DNA of 63,390 bases. It comes from Halieaceae bacterium. Lineage in GTDB: Bacteria; Pseudomonadota; Gammaproteobacteria; Pseudomonadales; Halieaceae. Under the pieces are notes generated by a model. It was given only the letters and a program-made list of their open reading frames with translations, did not search any database and had not been told where the DNA came from. The stretch lies in assembly GCA_024640505.1 (NCBI GenBank), contig JAHEEV010000010.1:1-63390 (forward strand), read 5' to 3'. This document shows, one piece after another, positions 30,077 through 42,840 of the stretch (positions are counted from its first letter, which is position 1; every line of letters starts with the position of its first letter). The translations under genes were made by a program, and so were the position numbers.

Positions 30077-30096
30077 ATCCTTCAGGCCATTCGTGC

Positions 30097-30122
30097 AAAG
30101 AAAGGGCGGTATTAAACCGCCC
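30097..30122 (-). terminator. Rho-independent terminator of rpoH
   Basis: On the minus strand, 13 nt past the rpoH stop, GGGCGGT-TTAAT-ACCGCCC forms a 7-bp GC-rich stem with a 5-nt loop, followed by TTTCTTT. Confidence 0.85.
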
Positions 30123-30134
30123 CGGGGTCGATGC

Positions 30135-30992
30135 TCAGGCCGCCATTGAGACCCGCAGTTTTTTCATGGCGTTCTGTTCCAGCTGCCGGATGCGCTCGGC
30201 AGAGACGCCATAGGTGGCAGCGAGGTCGTGCAAGGTGGCTTTTTCCTCCGCCAGCCAGCGCCGGGCCAGGATATCGCGACTGCGCTCGTCCAGCTCACCC
30301 AGGGCCAGGTGCAGCTTCTGCTCACTGCTGCGCTGCCAGTCACTGGACTCCACCTCCAGGGCCGGGTCGGCACTGTGATCTTCCAGGTAGTACTGGGGTG
30401 CCTGCCACGCATCGTCATCATCGGACTCACGGGCAGGCGCATCGAAAGCCACGTCCCGGCTGCTGAGACGCCCCTCCATGCGCTGCACTTCGGCGACATC
30501 CACACCCAGATCGTCGGCGACCGCCTGGGCCTCCTCCGCACTCAGCCAGGCGAGGCTCTTCTTGGCACTGCGCAGGTTGAAAAACAGCTTGCGCTGGGCC
30601 TTGGTGGTGGCGACCTTGACGATACGCCAGTTACGCAGGATGAACTCGTGCATTTCCGCCTTGATCCAGTGCACCGCGAATGAGACCAGGCGAACCCCTT
30701 TCTCGGGGTTGAAGCGGCGGACCGCCTTCATCAGGCCGACATTACCTTCCTGGATGAGGTCGGCCTCGGCCAGGCCGTAACCGGAATAGCTGCGGGCGAT
30801 GTGCACCACGAAACGCAGGTGAGACATCACCAGCTCCCGGGCGGCTTCCAGGTTGTCGTTGTAGTAGAGGTCTTCTGCCAGTTCCTGTTCGCGCTCTACA
30901 CTGAGCACAGGAATACTGCTGACGGCCTGAATATAGGCCGCGAGGTTTGCGCCTGGGACCATCTGGTCCACGGCTTGCAGACTCTTACTCAT
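30135..30992 (-). CDS. rpoH: Heat-shock sigma factor sigma32 (RpoH)
   Basis: 285 residues. Region 2 contains [18 protein letters not shown] and [17 protein letters not shown], the RpoH box is QRKLFFNLR, and region 4 ends with [20 protein letters not shown]. It directs RNA polymerase to heat-shock promoters. The start at MSKSLQAVD has GGAGAA 9 nt upstream. A perfect CIRCE operator lies 32-58 bp upstream, pointing to additional control by HrcA; a hairpin terminator follows. ftsX, the usual upstream neighbour, is present. Confidence 0.96.
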   Translation of the reverse strand: MSKSLQAVDQMVPGANLAAYIQAVSSIPVLSVEREQELAEDLYYNDNLEAARELVMSHLRFVVHIARSYSGYGLAEADLIQEGNVGLMKAVRRFNPEKGVRLVSFAVHWIKAEMHEFILRNWRIVKVATTKAQRKLFFNLRSAKKSLAWLSAEEAQAVADDLGVDVAEVQRMEGRLSSRDVAFDAPARESDDDDAWQAPQYYLEDHSADPALEVESSDWQRSSEQKLHLALGELDERSRDILARRWLAEEKATLHDLAATYGVSAERIRQLEQNAMKKLRVSMAA

Positions 30993-31023
30993 ACTGTGTT
31001 CTCCATGTCGCGGGTTGGCGATT

Positions 31024-31050
31024 TTAGCACTCATTGTATTAGAGTGCTAA
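31024..31050. promoter_or_regulatory. Perfect CIRCE (HrcA) operator upstream of rpoH
   Basis: TTAGCACTC (31024-31032), nine bases, then GAGTGCTAA (31042-31050): an exact match to the CIRCE consensus bound by the HrcA repressor. Read on the minus strand, a -10-like TACAAT sits in its spacer (31033-31038 complement) and TAAAAT overlaps its downstream edge (31021-31026 complement), so bound HrcA would block the rpoH promoter. Adjacent 31079-31110 is almost pure A/T. Confidence 0.92.
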
Positions 31051-31137
31051 TTGCCGGAAAGTTCCCGTAGGGGCAGCAAAATTTAAAAATAATTATTAAT
31101 TAAATCAATGCCTTGTGGCTCATCACCAAAAACCGGC

Positions 31138-32121
31138 TCAATGGGGCTCGATGCGCACCAGATGGCGCGCCACCGCCAGCCAGGCACCGGCCAGGCCCAG
31201 CATCCCCCCGAGGATCACCAGGTTGAGGCCCCCCATCACACCGAGCCCCTCCAGGCGGAAGTCAGTGTCATAGAGGGCTGCCAGTTCCCCCACCGGCTGC
31301 TGCAGAAACCACAGGGAAAGAGCCACCAGCGCTGCCGCGAATACGCCCCCACCCACACCGTACCAGAGGCCCGTATAAAGAAAGGGTCGGCGCACGAAGG
31401 CATTGCTGCCGCCGATCAGCTTGACGACGACGATCTCCTCGCGCCGATTCTCGATTGCGAGGCGGATCGTGTTGCCGAGAATCAGCACGACCCCCAGCAC
31501 CAGCAATCCCCCCACTGCCTGCACCAGCCTCCGGCTGAGCACCATCAGACTCTCCAGGCGCTGCAGCCACTCCATGTCCAGCAACGCTTCTGATACCTCG
31601 GGCAGACCCTCCAGGTTCTGCCGCAGTGCGGCCGCTCCCGCCTCGTCAGCGGGTGATACCAGGATCAGGTGCGGCAGGGGGTTGCTGTCGAGGCTGTCCA
31701 GCACATCACCGAAACCGGAGAGCGTGCGGAACTCCTCGAGAGCCTCCTCCCGTGATATGAAGCGGGTCGCGGCGATATCGGCGCGGGTTGCCAGTCCCCC
31801 CGCCAGTTCCGTGGCGACATCAGTACTCACTTCTTCCTGCAGGAACAGGGAAATCTGGGCGGGGCTTTCCCATTGAGCCCCCAGTCGCCCGAAATTTTCC
31901 AGGGCTACATCAAGCCCCACCGGCAGCGCCAGTGCAATGCCGATAACCAGCCAGGTCAATACACTGGCAACGGGACTCTCCAGCACCCTGGAGAGGCTGT
32001 CGGCTGCCGACAGCCGATGATGGTGGAGCCAGCCGTTGTACTGGTCCCGCAGGCGCGCCCGACTCTCGCTCGCGCCCTCCCGGCGCTCCCGGCGCTCCCC
32101 TTTGTTCCTGCGCGGAATCAC
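31138..32121 (-). CDS. ftsX: Cell-division ABC transporter permease FtsX
   Basis: 327 residues: a basic cytoplasmic N-terminus (RRNKGERRERREGASESRAR), membrane helix near residues 52-72, a large extracytoplasmic loop, and three C-terminal helices. With FtsE it couples ATP hydrolysis to activation of peptidoglycan hydrolases at the septum. The ATG overlaps the ftsE stop by 4 bp (ftsE runs upstream on the minus strand). Confidence 0.94.
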   Translation of the reverse strand: MIPRRNKGERRERREGASESRARLRDQYNGWLHHHRLSAADSLSRVLESPVASVLTWLVIGIALALPVGLDVALENFGRLGAQWESPAQISLFLQEEVSTDVATELAGGLATRADIAATRFISREEALEEFRTLSGFGDVLDSLDSNPLPHLILVSPADEAGAAALRQNLEGLPEVSEALLDMEWLQRLESLMVLSRRLVQAVGGLLVLGVVLILGNTIRLAIENRREEIVVVKLIGGSNAFVRRPFLYTGLWYGVGGGVFAAALVALSLWFLQQPVGELAALYDTDFRLEGLGVMGGLNLVILGGMLGLAGAWLAVARHLVRIEPH

Positions 32122-32783
32122 GAGGCGCCTCCGGCAATGAGCCGGCCCTGGTCCAGGGTGATGATGCGGTGGCGCAAACGCGAAATCAGCGCCAGGTCGT
32201 GACTGGCGATCAGCACCGTGACCCCCACCTGGTTGAACTCCTCGAACAGTTGCATGATCTCGGCAGACAGGGAGGGGTCCAGGTTGCCCGTTGGCTCGTC
32301 CGCCAGCAGGATTTTTGGCTTGGCGACCACCGCCCTGGCGATACCCACGCGCTGCTGTTCCCCGCCGGACAGGCTTACCGGCATGGCGCGCTCCCGGTCG
32401 AGCAGGCCGACCTTGTCCAGCGCCGCCCGCACCCGCCGCCCGACATCCCGCTGATCGTAGCCGGCGATGACCAGGGGCAAAGCGACATTGTCAAAGACCG
32501 GCCGATCGAACAACAATTGGTGATTCTGGAAGACCACCCCGATGTTGCGCCGGTGTTGCGGTATTCCCCGTGAGCCCACAGTGGCCAGGTTTTTGCCATC
32601 CACGCTGACCTGGCCACGGGAGGGCCGCTCCATCAACATGATCAGTCGCAACAGGGTGCTTTTACCTGCCCCGGAGTGTCCGGTGAGAAAAACCAGTTCG
32701 TCGCGATTGATAGCAAAGCTGACTTCACGCAGGGCGTCGTGCCCTTCACTGTATCGCTTGCTGACCCGTTCGAAGCTGATCAT
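32118..32783 (-). CDS. ftsE: Cell-division ATP-binding protein FtsE
   Basis: 221 residues, ABC ATPase. Walker A GHSGAGKSTLLRL, signature LSGGEQQRVGIARA, Walker B ILLADEPTGNLDP and the switch His in IASHD are all present. It powers FtsX at the division site. Overlaps both ftsY (upstream) and ftsX (downstream) by 4 bp, so the three are translationally coupled. Confidence 0.96.
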   Translation of the reverse strand: MISFERVSKRYSEGHDALREVSFAINRDELVFLTGHSGAGKSTLLRLIMLMERPSRGQVSVDGKNLATVGSRGIPQHRRNIGVVFQNHQLLFDRPVFDNVALPLVIAGYDQRDVGRRVRAALDKVGLLDRERAMPVSLSGGEQQRVGIARAVVAKPKILLADEPTGNLDPSLSAEIMQLFEEFNQVGVTVLIASHDLALISRLRHRIITLDQGRLIAGGAS

Positions 32784-33940
32784 GCAGTGGCGTCATCTCC
32801 GGCAAACAGGGCGTCGATGAACTGCTCCGCCTGAAAAGGCCGCAAATCCTCGGCGGACTCACCCACGCCGATGAAGCGGATAGGCAGGCCCAGCTTTTTG
32901 GCGATCGCGAAAATAACCCCACCCTTGGCAGTGCCGTCCAGCTTGGTCAGGGTGATACCGGTGACACCCACCCATTGCTGGAACTGTCCCGCCTGGGCTA
33001 GAGCGTTCTGTCCGGTGCCGGCGTCCAGCACCAGCATCACCTCATGGGGTGCCTCGGGGTCGAGCTTGCCCATCACCCGTACCACCTTGCTCAGCTCCTC
33101 CATGAGATTGTCCTTGTTGTGCAGCCGGCCGGCCGTATCGGCAATCAACACATCCACGCCACGGGACTGTGCGGCCTGCAACGCGTCAAAGACGACCGAC
33201 GCGCTATCGGCGCCGGTGTGCTGGGCGATGACCGGCACGTCGTTGCGCTCACCCCAGACCTGCAGCTGTTCCACCGCAGCGGCACGAAACGTATCACCCG
33301 CCGCCAGCATCACGGAACGGCCCTCGGCCTGGAGGTGCTTGGCCAGTTTGCCGATGGTCGTGGTTTTCCCAACGCCATTAACGCCCACCATGAGAATCAC
33401 ATAAGGCTTATGTCCCACTGGCTGCAGGGGATTCTCGCAGGGCTTGAGCAGGGTCAGCAGTTCCTCCTGCAGCGCAGTTTGCAGCGCTTCGGGATGCGTC
33501 AATTCCTTGCGGGCCACGCGCTGGGTGAGGTGATCGATGATCTCGACGGTGGCATCGACGCCGACATCCGCCAGCAGCAGCCGGGACTCCAGCTCCTCCA
33601 GCAATTCCTCGTCGATCTCCTTGCGGCCCAGGAACAGGGTCCCCATCCCCTGAACCAGTGTATTGCTGGTACGGCCAAGTCCGCGACGCAGGCGGGAAAA
33701 GAAACCCTTCCCACTGGTGGTATCCTCCTGTGGCGCGCTATCCGGCTCGCCGGGCGAACTGTCCGGGGAAGAAGAGGCCTCCTGCGGCTGCGACGGGGCA
33801 TCGGTCGCCGGCTCTGGCGCAGTCTCCTGTGCGGCCGCCTCAGGAACCGGATCGGCCTCTGGCTTCACCTCCGGTGCGACCGGGCTCCCGGATGATCCCG
33901 GCTGGGTATCCGCCGCTTTCTTGCGTTTGAAAAGTTTCAT
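32780..33940 (-). CDS. ftsY: Signal recognition particle receptor FtsY
   Basis: 386 residues. An acidic, Pro/Ser/Glu-rich A domain (residues about 10-80, containing many E, D and P) precedes the NG GTPase: Walker A GVNGVGKTTTIGKLA, DTAGRLHN, and TKLDGTAKGG. It docks ribosome-SRP complexes to the membrane. The ATG at 33940 (MKLFKRKK) is chosen because the basic start is typical and the upstream open frame overlaps the rsmD gene. Divergent from rsmD by 102 bp. Confidence 0.95.
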   Translation of the reverse strand: MKLFKRKKAADTQPGSSGSPVAPEVKPEADPVPEAAAQETAPEPATDAPSQPQEASSSPDSSPGEPDSAPQEDTTSGKGFFSRLRRGLGRTSNTLVQGMGTLFLGRKEIDEELLEELESRLLLADVGVDATVEIIDHLTQRVARKELTHPEALQTALQEELLTLLKPCENPLQPVGHKPYVILMVGVNGVGKTTTIGKLAKHLQAEGRSVMLAAGDTFRAAAVEQLQVWGERNDVPVIAQHTGADSASVVFDALQAAQSRGVDVLIADTAGRLHNKDNLMEELSKVVRVMGKLDPEAPHEVMLVLDAGTGQNALAQAGQFQQWVGVTGITLTKLDGTAKGGVIFAIAKKLGLPIRFIGVGESAEDLRPFQAEQFIDALFAGDDATA

Positions 33941-34042
33941 AGTCGTCGTGCTAAAGTGCGCGGGCGGGCGCCCGCGGAAAGCGCCTATCCTACCATCCTT
34001 GGCGGACCTGTTAACACCGCCGGGCCGGGCTCGAGCGAGGAA

Positions 34043-34630
34043 ATGAAACAGACGACGAAAACGGGCCAGCTGCGGATCATCGGGGGCCAGTGGCGTGGAC
34101 GGAAGCTGACCTTCAGTCCGGTACCGGGTCTGCGGCCCACCGCCGACCGGGTGCGGGAAACGCTCTTTAACTGGCTCGCGCCCGTTATTCACGGCGCCCG
34201 CTGTGTCGATCTGTACGCCGGCAGTGGCGCGCTGGGGCTGGAGGCCCTATCCCGCGGGGCCGCCTACTGCGATTTCGTCGACATCTCCCCTGTCGCCCTC
34301 GATCAGATCCGTTCGCATCTGAGCGTTCTGGATGCCGCCGACCGGGCCGGGTGTCACAGGGAAACCGCCTCCTCCTTCCTGCAGCATACCGGGCCAGGGC
34401 CGTGGGATATCGCCTTTATCGATCCGCCCTTCGGCGGGGATCTGGTTGCGCCGACCTGTGACCTGCTCGCCCGGAGAAACCTGTTGTCTGCTAACGCCCT
34501 GGTCTACATAGAATCAGGCACCGGGGAGCAAGCGCCGACACTGCCGACAGACTGGTCACTGCACCGGGAAAAGCGTGCTGGCAGCGTCGCCTACCGGTTG
34601 TTCGTTGTCGGCCCCGGGCAAATTGTTTAA
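34043..34630 (+). CDS. rsmD: 16S rRNA (guanine(966)-N(2))-methyltransferase
   Basis: 195 residues. RIIGGQWRGRKL and RPTADRVRETLFNWL at the N-terminus, motif I DLYAGSGALGLEALSRGA, and the catalytic DPPFGG are RsmD hallmarks. It methylates G966 of 16S rRNA. GAGG lies 4 nt before the ATG at 34043. Located divergently from ftsY, as in E. coli; coaD follows 36 bp later. Confidence 0.94.
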   Translation: MKQTTKTGQLRIIGGQWRGRKLTFSPVPGLRPTADRVRETLFNWLAPVIHGARCVDLYAGSGALGLEALSRGAAYCDFVDISPVALDQIRSHLSVLDAADRAGCHRETASSFLQHTGPGPWDIAFIDPPFGGDLVAPTCDLLARRNLLSANALVYIESGTGEQAPTLPTDWSLHREKRAGSVAYRLFVVGPGQIV

Positions 34631-35158
<528 letters not shown>

Positions 35159-35159
35159 G

Positions 35160-35184
35160 CCCGGAGCGAAGCCCCGGACTTTAA
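35160..35184 (+). terminator. Possible terminator after coaD
   Basis: CCGGAGC-GAA-GCCCCGG (with one internal mismatch) directly after the coaD stop is followed by ACTTT. The T-tract is short, so this is a weak call. Confidence 0.35.
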
Positions 35185-35197
35185 CCCCTGTCACCCA

Positions 35198-35614
35198 TTA
35201 GTAGACTGCGTCGGATTCGCTTACCGGAACCAGGCCCAGATTCTCTGCTTCCTGCTCCGCCTTGCCTTCCTGCGCGGCCTCGTGACGCTCGATATCATCG
35301 CGGGTATAGCCGGGATTACGGCAGCCCAGGCAGCGCACGAACGTTGACTCCGCCGGCCCCACGACCAGTGTTTCCGCTGCCTCGGCGGCATGGCCCGCGA
35401 GCAGTGTGAAGGGCAGGCTGACCAGCCAGACAGCTGCGCCTCCGGCAGTCATTAGCACACCGATCGGCCTGGCGACCAGCAAGTCCCCCACCATGGCCCA
35501 CTCGTTAGGACTGTCATCCAGCGCTGTCTGTGCCCAGAGGGCCTGTGGCAGCAGCAGACAACTGATCATGACGGCGGTTACAGCGCGACGCGCCCCTGAT
35601 GTTATTTTCATCAT
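35198..35614 (-). CDS. Hypothetical exported/membrane protein with CLGC motif
   Basis: 138 residues not assigned to a characterised family. It has a signal sequence (AVTAVMISCLLLPQALWAQ), then a second hydrophobic stretch near residues 50-75 (IGVLMTAGGAAVWLVSLPFTLLAG), a FVRCLGCRNPGY motif near residue 95, and a charged C-terminal helix. Similar small proteins occur in Pseudomonas and relatives under uninformative names. Convergent to coaD, same strand as mutM. Confidence 0.7.
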   Translation of the reverse strand: MMKITSGARRAVTAVMISCLLLPQALWAQTALDDSPNEWAMVGDLLVARPIGVLMTAGGAAVWLVSLPFTLLAGHAAEAAETLVVGPAESTFVRCLGCRNPGYTRDDIERHEAAQEGKAEQEAENLGLVPVSESDAVY

Positions 35615-35667
35615 TATCTCCCGGGTTTTATTCCCCGTTCCCCTGTTGTCCCTACAGTTTAGCCTGA

Positions 35668-36480
35668 TCAGCGCTGGCAGGTCACGCAGTAGACCGTGCT
35701 TCGCTGGCCCAGGCGACGCTCCCGCAGAACCGTGTCACAACGCTTGCAGGCCTCACCGGCACGGCCGTAGACATAGAGTTGCTGGGCGAAGTATCCGGGT
35801 TTGCCGTCACCGCCCACGAAATCGCGCAACGTAGTGCCTCCCTGCTCTATAGACGAAGTAAGTACTTGCTTAATAATTTCCGAAAGCCGCTCGTAACGCG
35901 CTCTCGAGATGCGTCCCGCGGCCCGGTCGGGTCGTATCCCGGCCAGAAACAGGGCTTCATTTGCGTAAATATTACCAACGCCTACCACGACTTTTCCGTC
36001 CATGATGAACTGCTTGACCGGACTCCTGCGGCCCCGGGAGCGCTGGTGCAGCAATCTGCCGTCGAACTCCGCCGACAGGGGTTCGGGCCCCAGATGCTGC
36101 AGTAACGGTGATTGCTCTCCCGTCTCCAGCCAGAGAAAGCAACCGAAACGCCGGGGGTCGTTAAACCGCAGGCAGTGGCCGCCACTGAGCAACAGGTCGA
36201 TGTGATCGTGCCGTCCCGGTGGCTCCCCGTGAGATACCACTCGCAGGGAGCCGGACATACCCAGATGGACCAGCAGGGTGCCCCGCCCGGTTCTGAACAG
36301 AAGGTATTTGGCGCGCCGCTCGACAGCCGTAATGGTCTGACCGCCGAGCTTGTCCGCCAGGTCCACGGGGACCGGCCAGCGGAGGCGTGCCTCCCGCACC
36401 GCCAGGCTTTCGACCCGGCGGCCGCGGCTGTAGGGCTCGACGCCGCGACGGGTGGTCTCAACTTCGGGTAATTCAGGCAT
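35668..36480 (-). CDS. mutM: Formamidopyrimidine-DNA glycosylase
   Basis: 270 residues. The catalytic N-terminus [12 protein letters not shown] (P2 nucleophile, E3), and a C-terminal zinc finger with CKRC...CVTC (the protein ends VYCVTCQR) are diagnostic. It excises 8-oxoguanine and related lesions. The ATG follows directly after the T-run of the rpmG terminator, so mutM probably depends on read-through or on an internal promoter not recognised here. Confidence 0.96.
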   Translation of the reverse strand: MPELPEVETTRRGVEPYSRGRRVESLAVREARLRWPVPVDLADKLGGQTITAVERRAKYLLFRTGRGTLLVHLGMSGSLRVVSHGEPPGRHDHIDLLLSGGHCLRFNDPRRFGCFLWLETGEQSPLLQHLGPEPLSAEFDGRLLHQRSRGRRSPVKQFIMDGKVVVGVGNIYANEALFLAGIRPDRAAGRISRARYERLSEIIKQVLTSSIEQGGTTLRDFVGGDGKPGYFAQQLYVYGRAGEACKRCDTVLRERRLGQRSTVYCVTCQR

Positions 36481-36481
36481 A

Positions 36482-36510
36482 TAAAAAACCCCGGGGCATG
36501 CCGGGGTTTC
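36482..36510 (-). terminator. Rho-independent terminator of rpmBG
   Basis: On the minus strand AAACCCCGG-CATGCC-CCGGGGTT followed by TTTT forms a strong stem-loop with a T-run. It lies between the rpmG stop and the mutM start, abutting the latter. Confidence 0.85.
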
Positions 36511-36535
36511 CTGGTCTTTCCTGGGACGGGCGCAA

Positions 36536-36691
36536 TTACTTGATCTTGCCTTCCTTATACATGACGTGCTTGCGCGCCACCGGGTCGTACTTCTTCATCT
36601 CCAGCTTATCCGGAGTGGTACGCTTGTTCTTGTCGGTCGTGTAGAAGTGGCCCGTGCCCGCACTGGAATTCATCCGGATCTTCTCTCTCAT
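36536..36691 (-). CDS. rpmG: 50S ribosomal protein L33
   Basis: A 51-residue basic protein beginning [20 protein letters not shown] and ending MYKEGKIK, which is the bacterial L33 pattern ([24 protein letters not shown]). It lacks the CxxC zinc pairs of the alternative L33 type. Cotranscribed with rpmB (12 bp gap) and followed by a terminator. Confidence 0.96.
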   Translation of the reverse strand: MREKIRMNSSAGTGHFYTTDKNKRTTPDKLEMKKYDPVARKHVMYKEGKIK

Positions 36692-36703
36692 GGCTACTCT
36701 CCT

Positions 36704-36940
36704 TTATACCTTGTCGCCGCGGGCGCGAATGTCACTCAGGACCTGTTCGATACCCTTCTTGTCTATGATACGCATCCCTTTGCTTGAAACACGCAGACTG
36801 ACGAAGCGCTTCTCGGATTCCACCCAGAAGCGGTGATGGTGCAGATTCGGCAAAAAACGGCGACGGGTGCGGTTCTTCGCGTGGGATACATTGTTTCCGG
36901 TGACCGGGCGCTTGCCGGTGACCTGACATACTCTTGCCAT
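36704..36940 (-). CDS. rpmB: 50S ribosomal protein L28
   Basis: 78 residues starting [20 protein letters not shown], the L28 signature, with the basic [14 protein letters not shown] core. GAGAGCAGG lies 5 nt before the ATG. Heads the rpmB-rpmG transcript. Confidence 0.96.
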   Translation of the reverse strand: MARVCQVTGKRPVTGNNVSHAKNRTRRRFLPNLHHHRFWVESEKRFVSLRVSSKGMRIIDKKGIEQVLSDIRARGDKV

Positions 36941-37032
36941 GATTCCTGCTCTCCCAAATTTCGGGGGATTTTCAGACGATGTGGTCTTATGGAGTCCCAC
37001 CAAATAGGGACCCCTGCCGCGCGGAGCGCGAC

Positions 37033-37061
37033 TTTATACCAGAACACCCCTGCCTTCGCAA
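37033..37061 (-). promoter_or_regulatory. Sigma70 promoter of rpmBG
   Basis: On the minus strand TTGCGA, 17 bp, TATAAA (5/6 match to -10). It is about 95 nt upstream of rpmB and downstream of radC. Confidence 0.6.
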
Positions 37062-37096
37062 GCTTGCAGCGTGCGGGCTGCAGGTCTGTGTAATAT

Positions 37097-37771
37097 TCAC
37101 AGCAGGCCTTCCTCCGCAAAGGAGAAAGCCCGGCCGCTGCCAACGATAATATGGTCCAGCACCCGGATATCCAGCAGACCGAGTGCAGCGCAGAGTCGTT
37201 CAGTGATGCGCCGGTCGGCGCTGCTGGGCTCTGCCACACCCGACGGGTGGTTGTGGGCGAAAATCACGGCGGCTGCACTGTACTGCAGGGCCCGAACCGC
37301 CACCTCCCTGGGGTAGACCGCGGCCCCGTCCAGAGTGCCGAGAAAAAGGTCTTCGCAGCGCAGCACCCGGTGCTGGCTGTCCAGAAAAATGCAGCTGAAA
37401 ACCTCCCGGCTGCGTGTGCCGAGGTGGTACTGCAGAAAACGCCGGGTTTCGCCGGGGCTGGACAGCACATCCCCGACACACACTGCCTGCAGGGCCTGGC
37501 GTCGGGCAAGCTCCAGCGCTCCCCGCAGCTGCGCGTATTTGGCCAGCCCGACACCGGGGCAGGCCAGCAGTCGTCTGCGGTCTGCCTTGATCACGCCCGC
37601 AAGCCCCCCGAACTGGCCCAGCAAACGGTGTGACAGTTCCAGTGCGCTGCAGTCACGATGCCCGGTGTTGAGCAGTACCGCCAGCAGTTCGGCATCGGAG
37701 AGAGCACCCTCGCCCCGTTCGAGCAGCTTGTCCCGGGGGCCCTCCCCGGGAGCCCAGCCGGCTATACTCAT
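37097..37771 (-). CDS. radC: RadC family JAB-domain protein
   Basis: 224 residues. A helix-hairpin-helix-like N-terminal part (PGVGLAKYAQL) precedes a JAMM/MPN metal site: FAHNHPSGVAEPSSAD. Despite the name, its role in repair is unproven; the metal site suggests a peptidase- or nuclease-like hydrolase. The ATG at 37771 (MSIAGWAPGEGPRDKLLERG) fits the family start. Divergent from coaBC. Confidence 0.92.
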   Translation of the reverse strand: MSIAGWAPGEGPRDKLLERGEGALSDAELLAVLLNTGHRDCSALELSHRLLGQFGGLAGVIKADRRRLLACPGVGLAKYAQLRGALELARRQALQAVCVGDVLSSPGETRRFLQYHLGTRSREVFSCIFLDSQHRVLRCEDLFLGTLDGAAVYPREVAVRALQYSAAAVIFAHNHPSGVAEPSSADRRITERLCAALGLLDIRVLDHIIVGSGRAFSFAEEGLL

Positions 37772-37872
37772 ATATGCACCTCCCCGGGGCTGCACCCAGC
37801 GCCCGGTGTCAAATCCGCCGGGTCGGTGGTATCGTTCCCGTCCCCTCGCATTTTCCCAAGTCGAGCGAAAAA

Positions 37873-39075
37873 ATGGGACATCTTTTCAATCGCAATGTGC
37901 TGCTGGGTGTCAGTGGCGGCATCGCGGCCTACAAATCGGCGGAACTGGTCAGACAGTTACAGGAATCAGGCGCCAGCGTCAGGGTGATCATGACCCGCGG
38001 TGCGCAGGAATTCATCACTCCCCTGACCCTCCAGGCCCTGTCCGGTAATCCTGTCCATGCGGAGCTGCTGGACGAAGAGGCGGAACGGGGTATGGGCCAC
38101 ATCGAGCTGGCCCGCTGGGCGGACCTCATGCTGATCGCCCCGGCCACTGCCGACCTCTTGGCCCGGCTGGCCGCGGGGCGGGCGGACGACCTGTTGACCA
38201 CCGTGGCCCTGGCGACGGCCGCACCACTGATGCTCGCTCCCGCCATGAACCAGCAAATGTGGCGCGACCCTGCCACCAGCGACAATGTCCACACACTGGG
38301 CAGCCGGGGCATCCACCTGGTGGGGCCCGCATCCGGCGAGCAAGCCTGCGGTGACGTGGGCCCGGGACGCATGGAGGAACCGGCGGTTATCGTCGCGGCA
38401 GCGGCGGGCCTGTTCGAGAGCGGCCTGCTGGCAGGCAAGCGCGTGGTTGTCACGGCTGGACCAACCCGGGAGGCCATCGATCCGGTGCGCTACATATCCA
38501 ACCACAGCTCGGGCAAAATGGGCTATGCGCTGGCCAGGGCTGCGGCGGAGGCGGGAGCCCTGACCACCCTGGTCAGCGGCCCGGTGACGCTGCCCACCCC
38601 CGAGCATGTGAGCCGTATCGATGTCGAGAGCGCCCGGGAAATGCTGGCAAGCTGCCAGGCCCTGATCGGGGACTGCGACATCTTCATCGCCTGTGCGGCA
38701 GTGGCTGACTATCGTCCGGCAGAGACGCAGGCTGACAAGATAAAGAAGACCCAGGAGCAGGTCACCCTGCAGCTGATCCGCAACCCCGATATCGTGTCGG
38801 CTGTCGCCGCCACTGCAAACGGCCCGTTCACCGCGGGCTTTGCCGCAGAAACCAACGATGTATTGAGCTACGCCAGGGACAAGATGCAACGCAAGGGTCT
38901 GGATATGATCATCGCCAATGATGTGAGCGACAGCACTATTGGCTTCAACAGTGATGACAACGAGGTTACCGTGCTTTGGCCTGGAGGTAAGCGTGCCCTG
39001 TCCCGCGCCGGCAAGGACGCCATAGCCCGACGTATCGTGGCACTCATTGCAGAGCGCCTGGCAAGCGACGGCTGA
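37873..39075 (+). CDS. coaBC: Bifunctional phosphopantothenoylcysteine decarboxylase/synthetase
   Basis: 400 residues. The N-terminal flavoprotein CoaC part shows LLGVSGGIAAYKSAELVR and APAMNQQMW; the CoaB half starts with VVVTAGPTREAIDPVRYISN and has ACAAVADYRP, KIKK and LIRNPDIV. Makes 4'-phosphopantetheine precursor in two steps. In E. coli and Pseudomonas dut follows; here algC follows directly and dut is absent from this locus. Confidence 0.96.
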   Translation: MGHLFNRNVLLGVSGGIAAYKSAELVRQLQESGASVRVIMTRGAQEFITPLTLQALSGNPVHAELLDEEAERGMGHIELARWADLMLIAPATADLLARLAAGRADDLLTTVALATAAPLMLAPAMNQQMWRDPATSDNVHTLGSRGIHLVGPASGEQACGDVGPGRMEEPAVIVAAAAGLFESGLLAGKRVVVTAGPTREAIDPVRYISNHSSGKMGYALARAAAEAGALTTLVSGPVTLPTPEHVSRIDVESAREMLASCQALIGDCDIFIACAAVADYRPAETQADKIKKTQEQVTLQLIRNPDIVSAVAATANGPFTAGFAAETNDVLSYARDKMQRKGLDMIIANDVSDSTIGFNSDDNEVTVLWPGGKRALSRAGKDAIARRIVALIAERLASDG

Positions 39076-39160
39076 AAGTCCCTTATTGCGGCAAATTCCC
39101 TACAAGTGGGAAGCGCACCATAATATGATTGGCTAGAGATGTCGGAGGCCTGTCAACAGG

Positions 39161-42723
<3,563 letters not shown>

Positions 42724-42781
42724 GTGACGCACGCCCGATCGATTAAAAACGAAAAATGTGAACCCGTTTGAAAGAGACTTA

Positions 42782-42810
42782 TTGCAGGCTCTGTTGGTAA
42801 TCGCTAGCAT
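42782..42810 (+). promoter_or_regulatory. Candidate promoter of slmA
   Basis: TTGCAG (42782-42787), 17 bp, TAGCAT (42805-42810), about 30 bp before the slmA ATG. Each hexamer matches the sigma70 consensus at four positions. Confidence 0.4.
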
Positions 42811-42840
42811 ACAAGACATACCGACTCTTCCCGGATCGAC

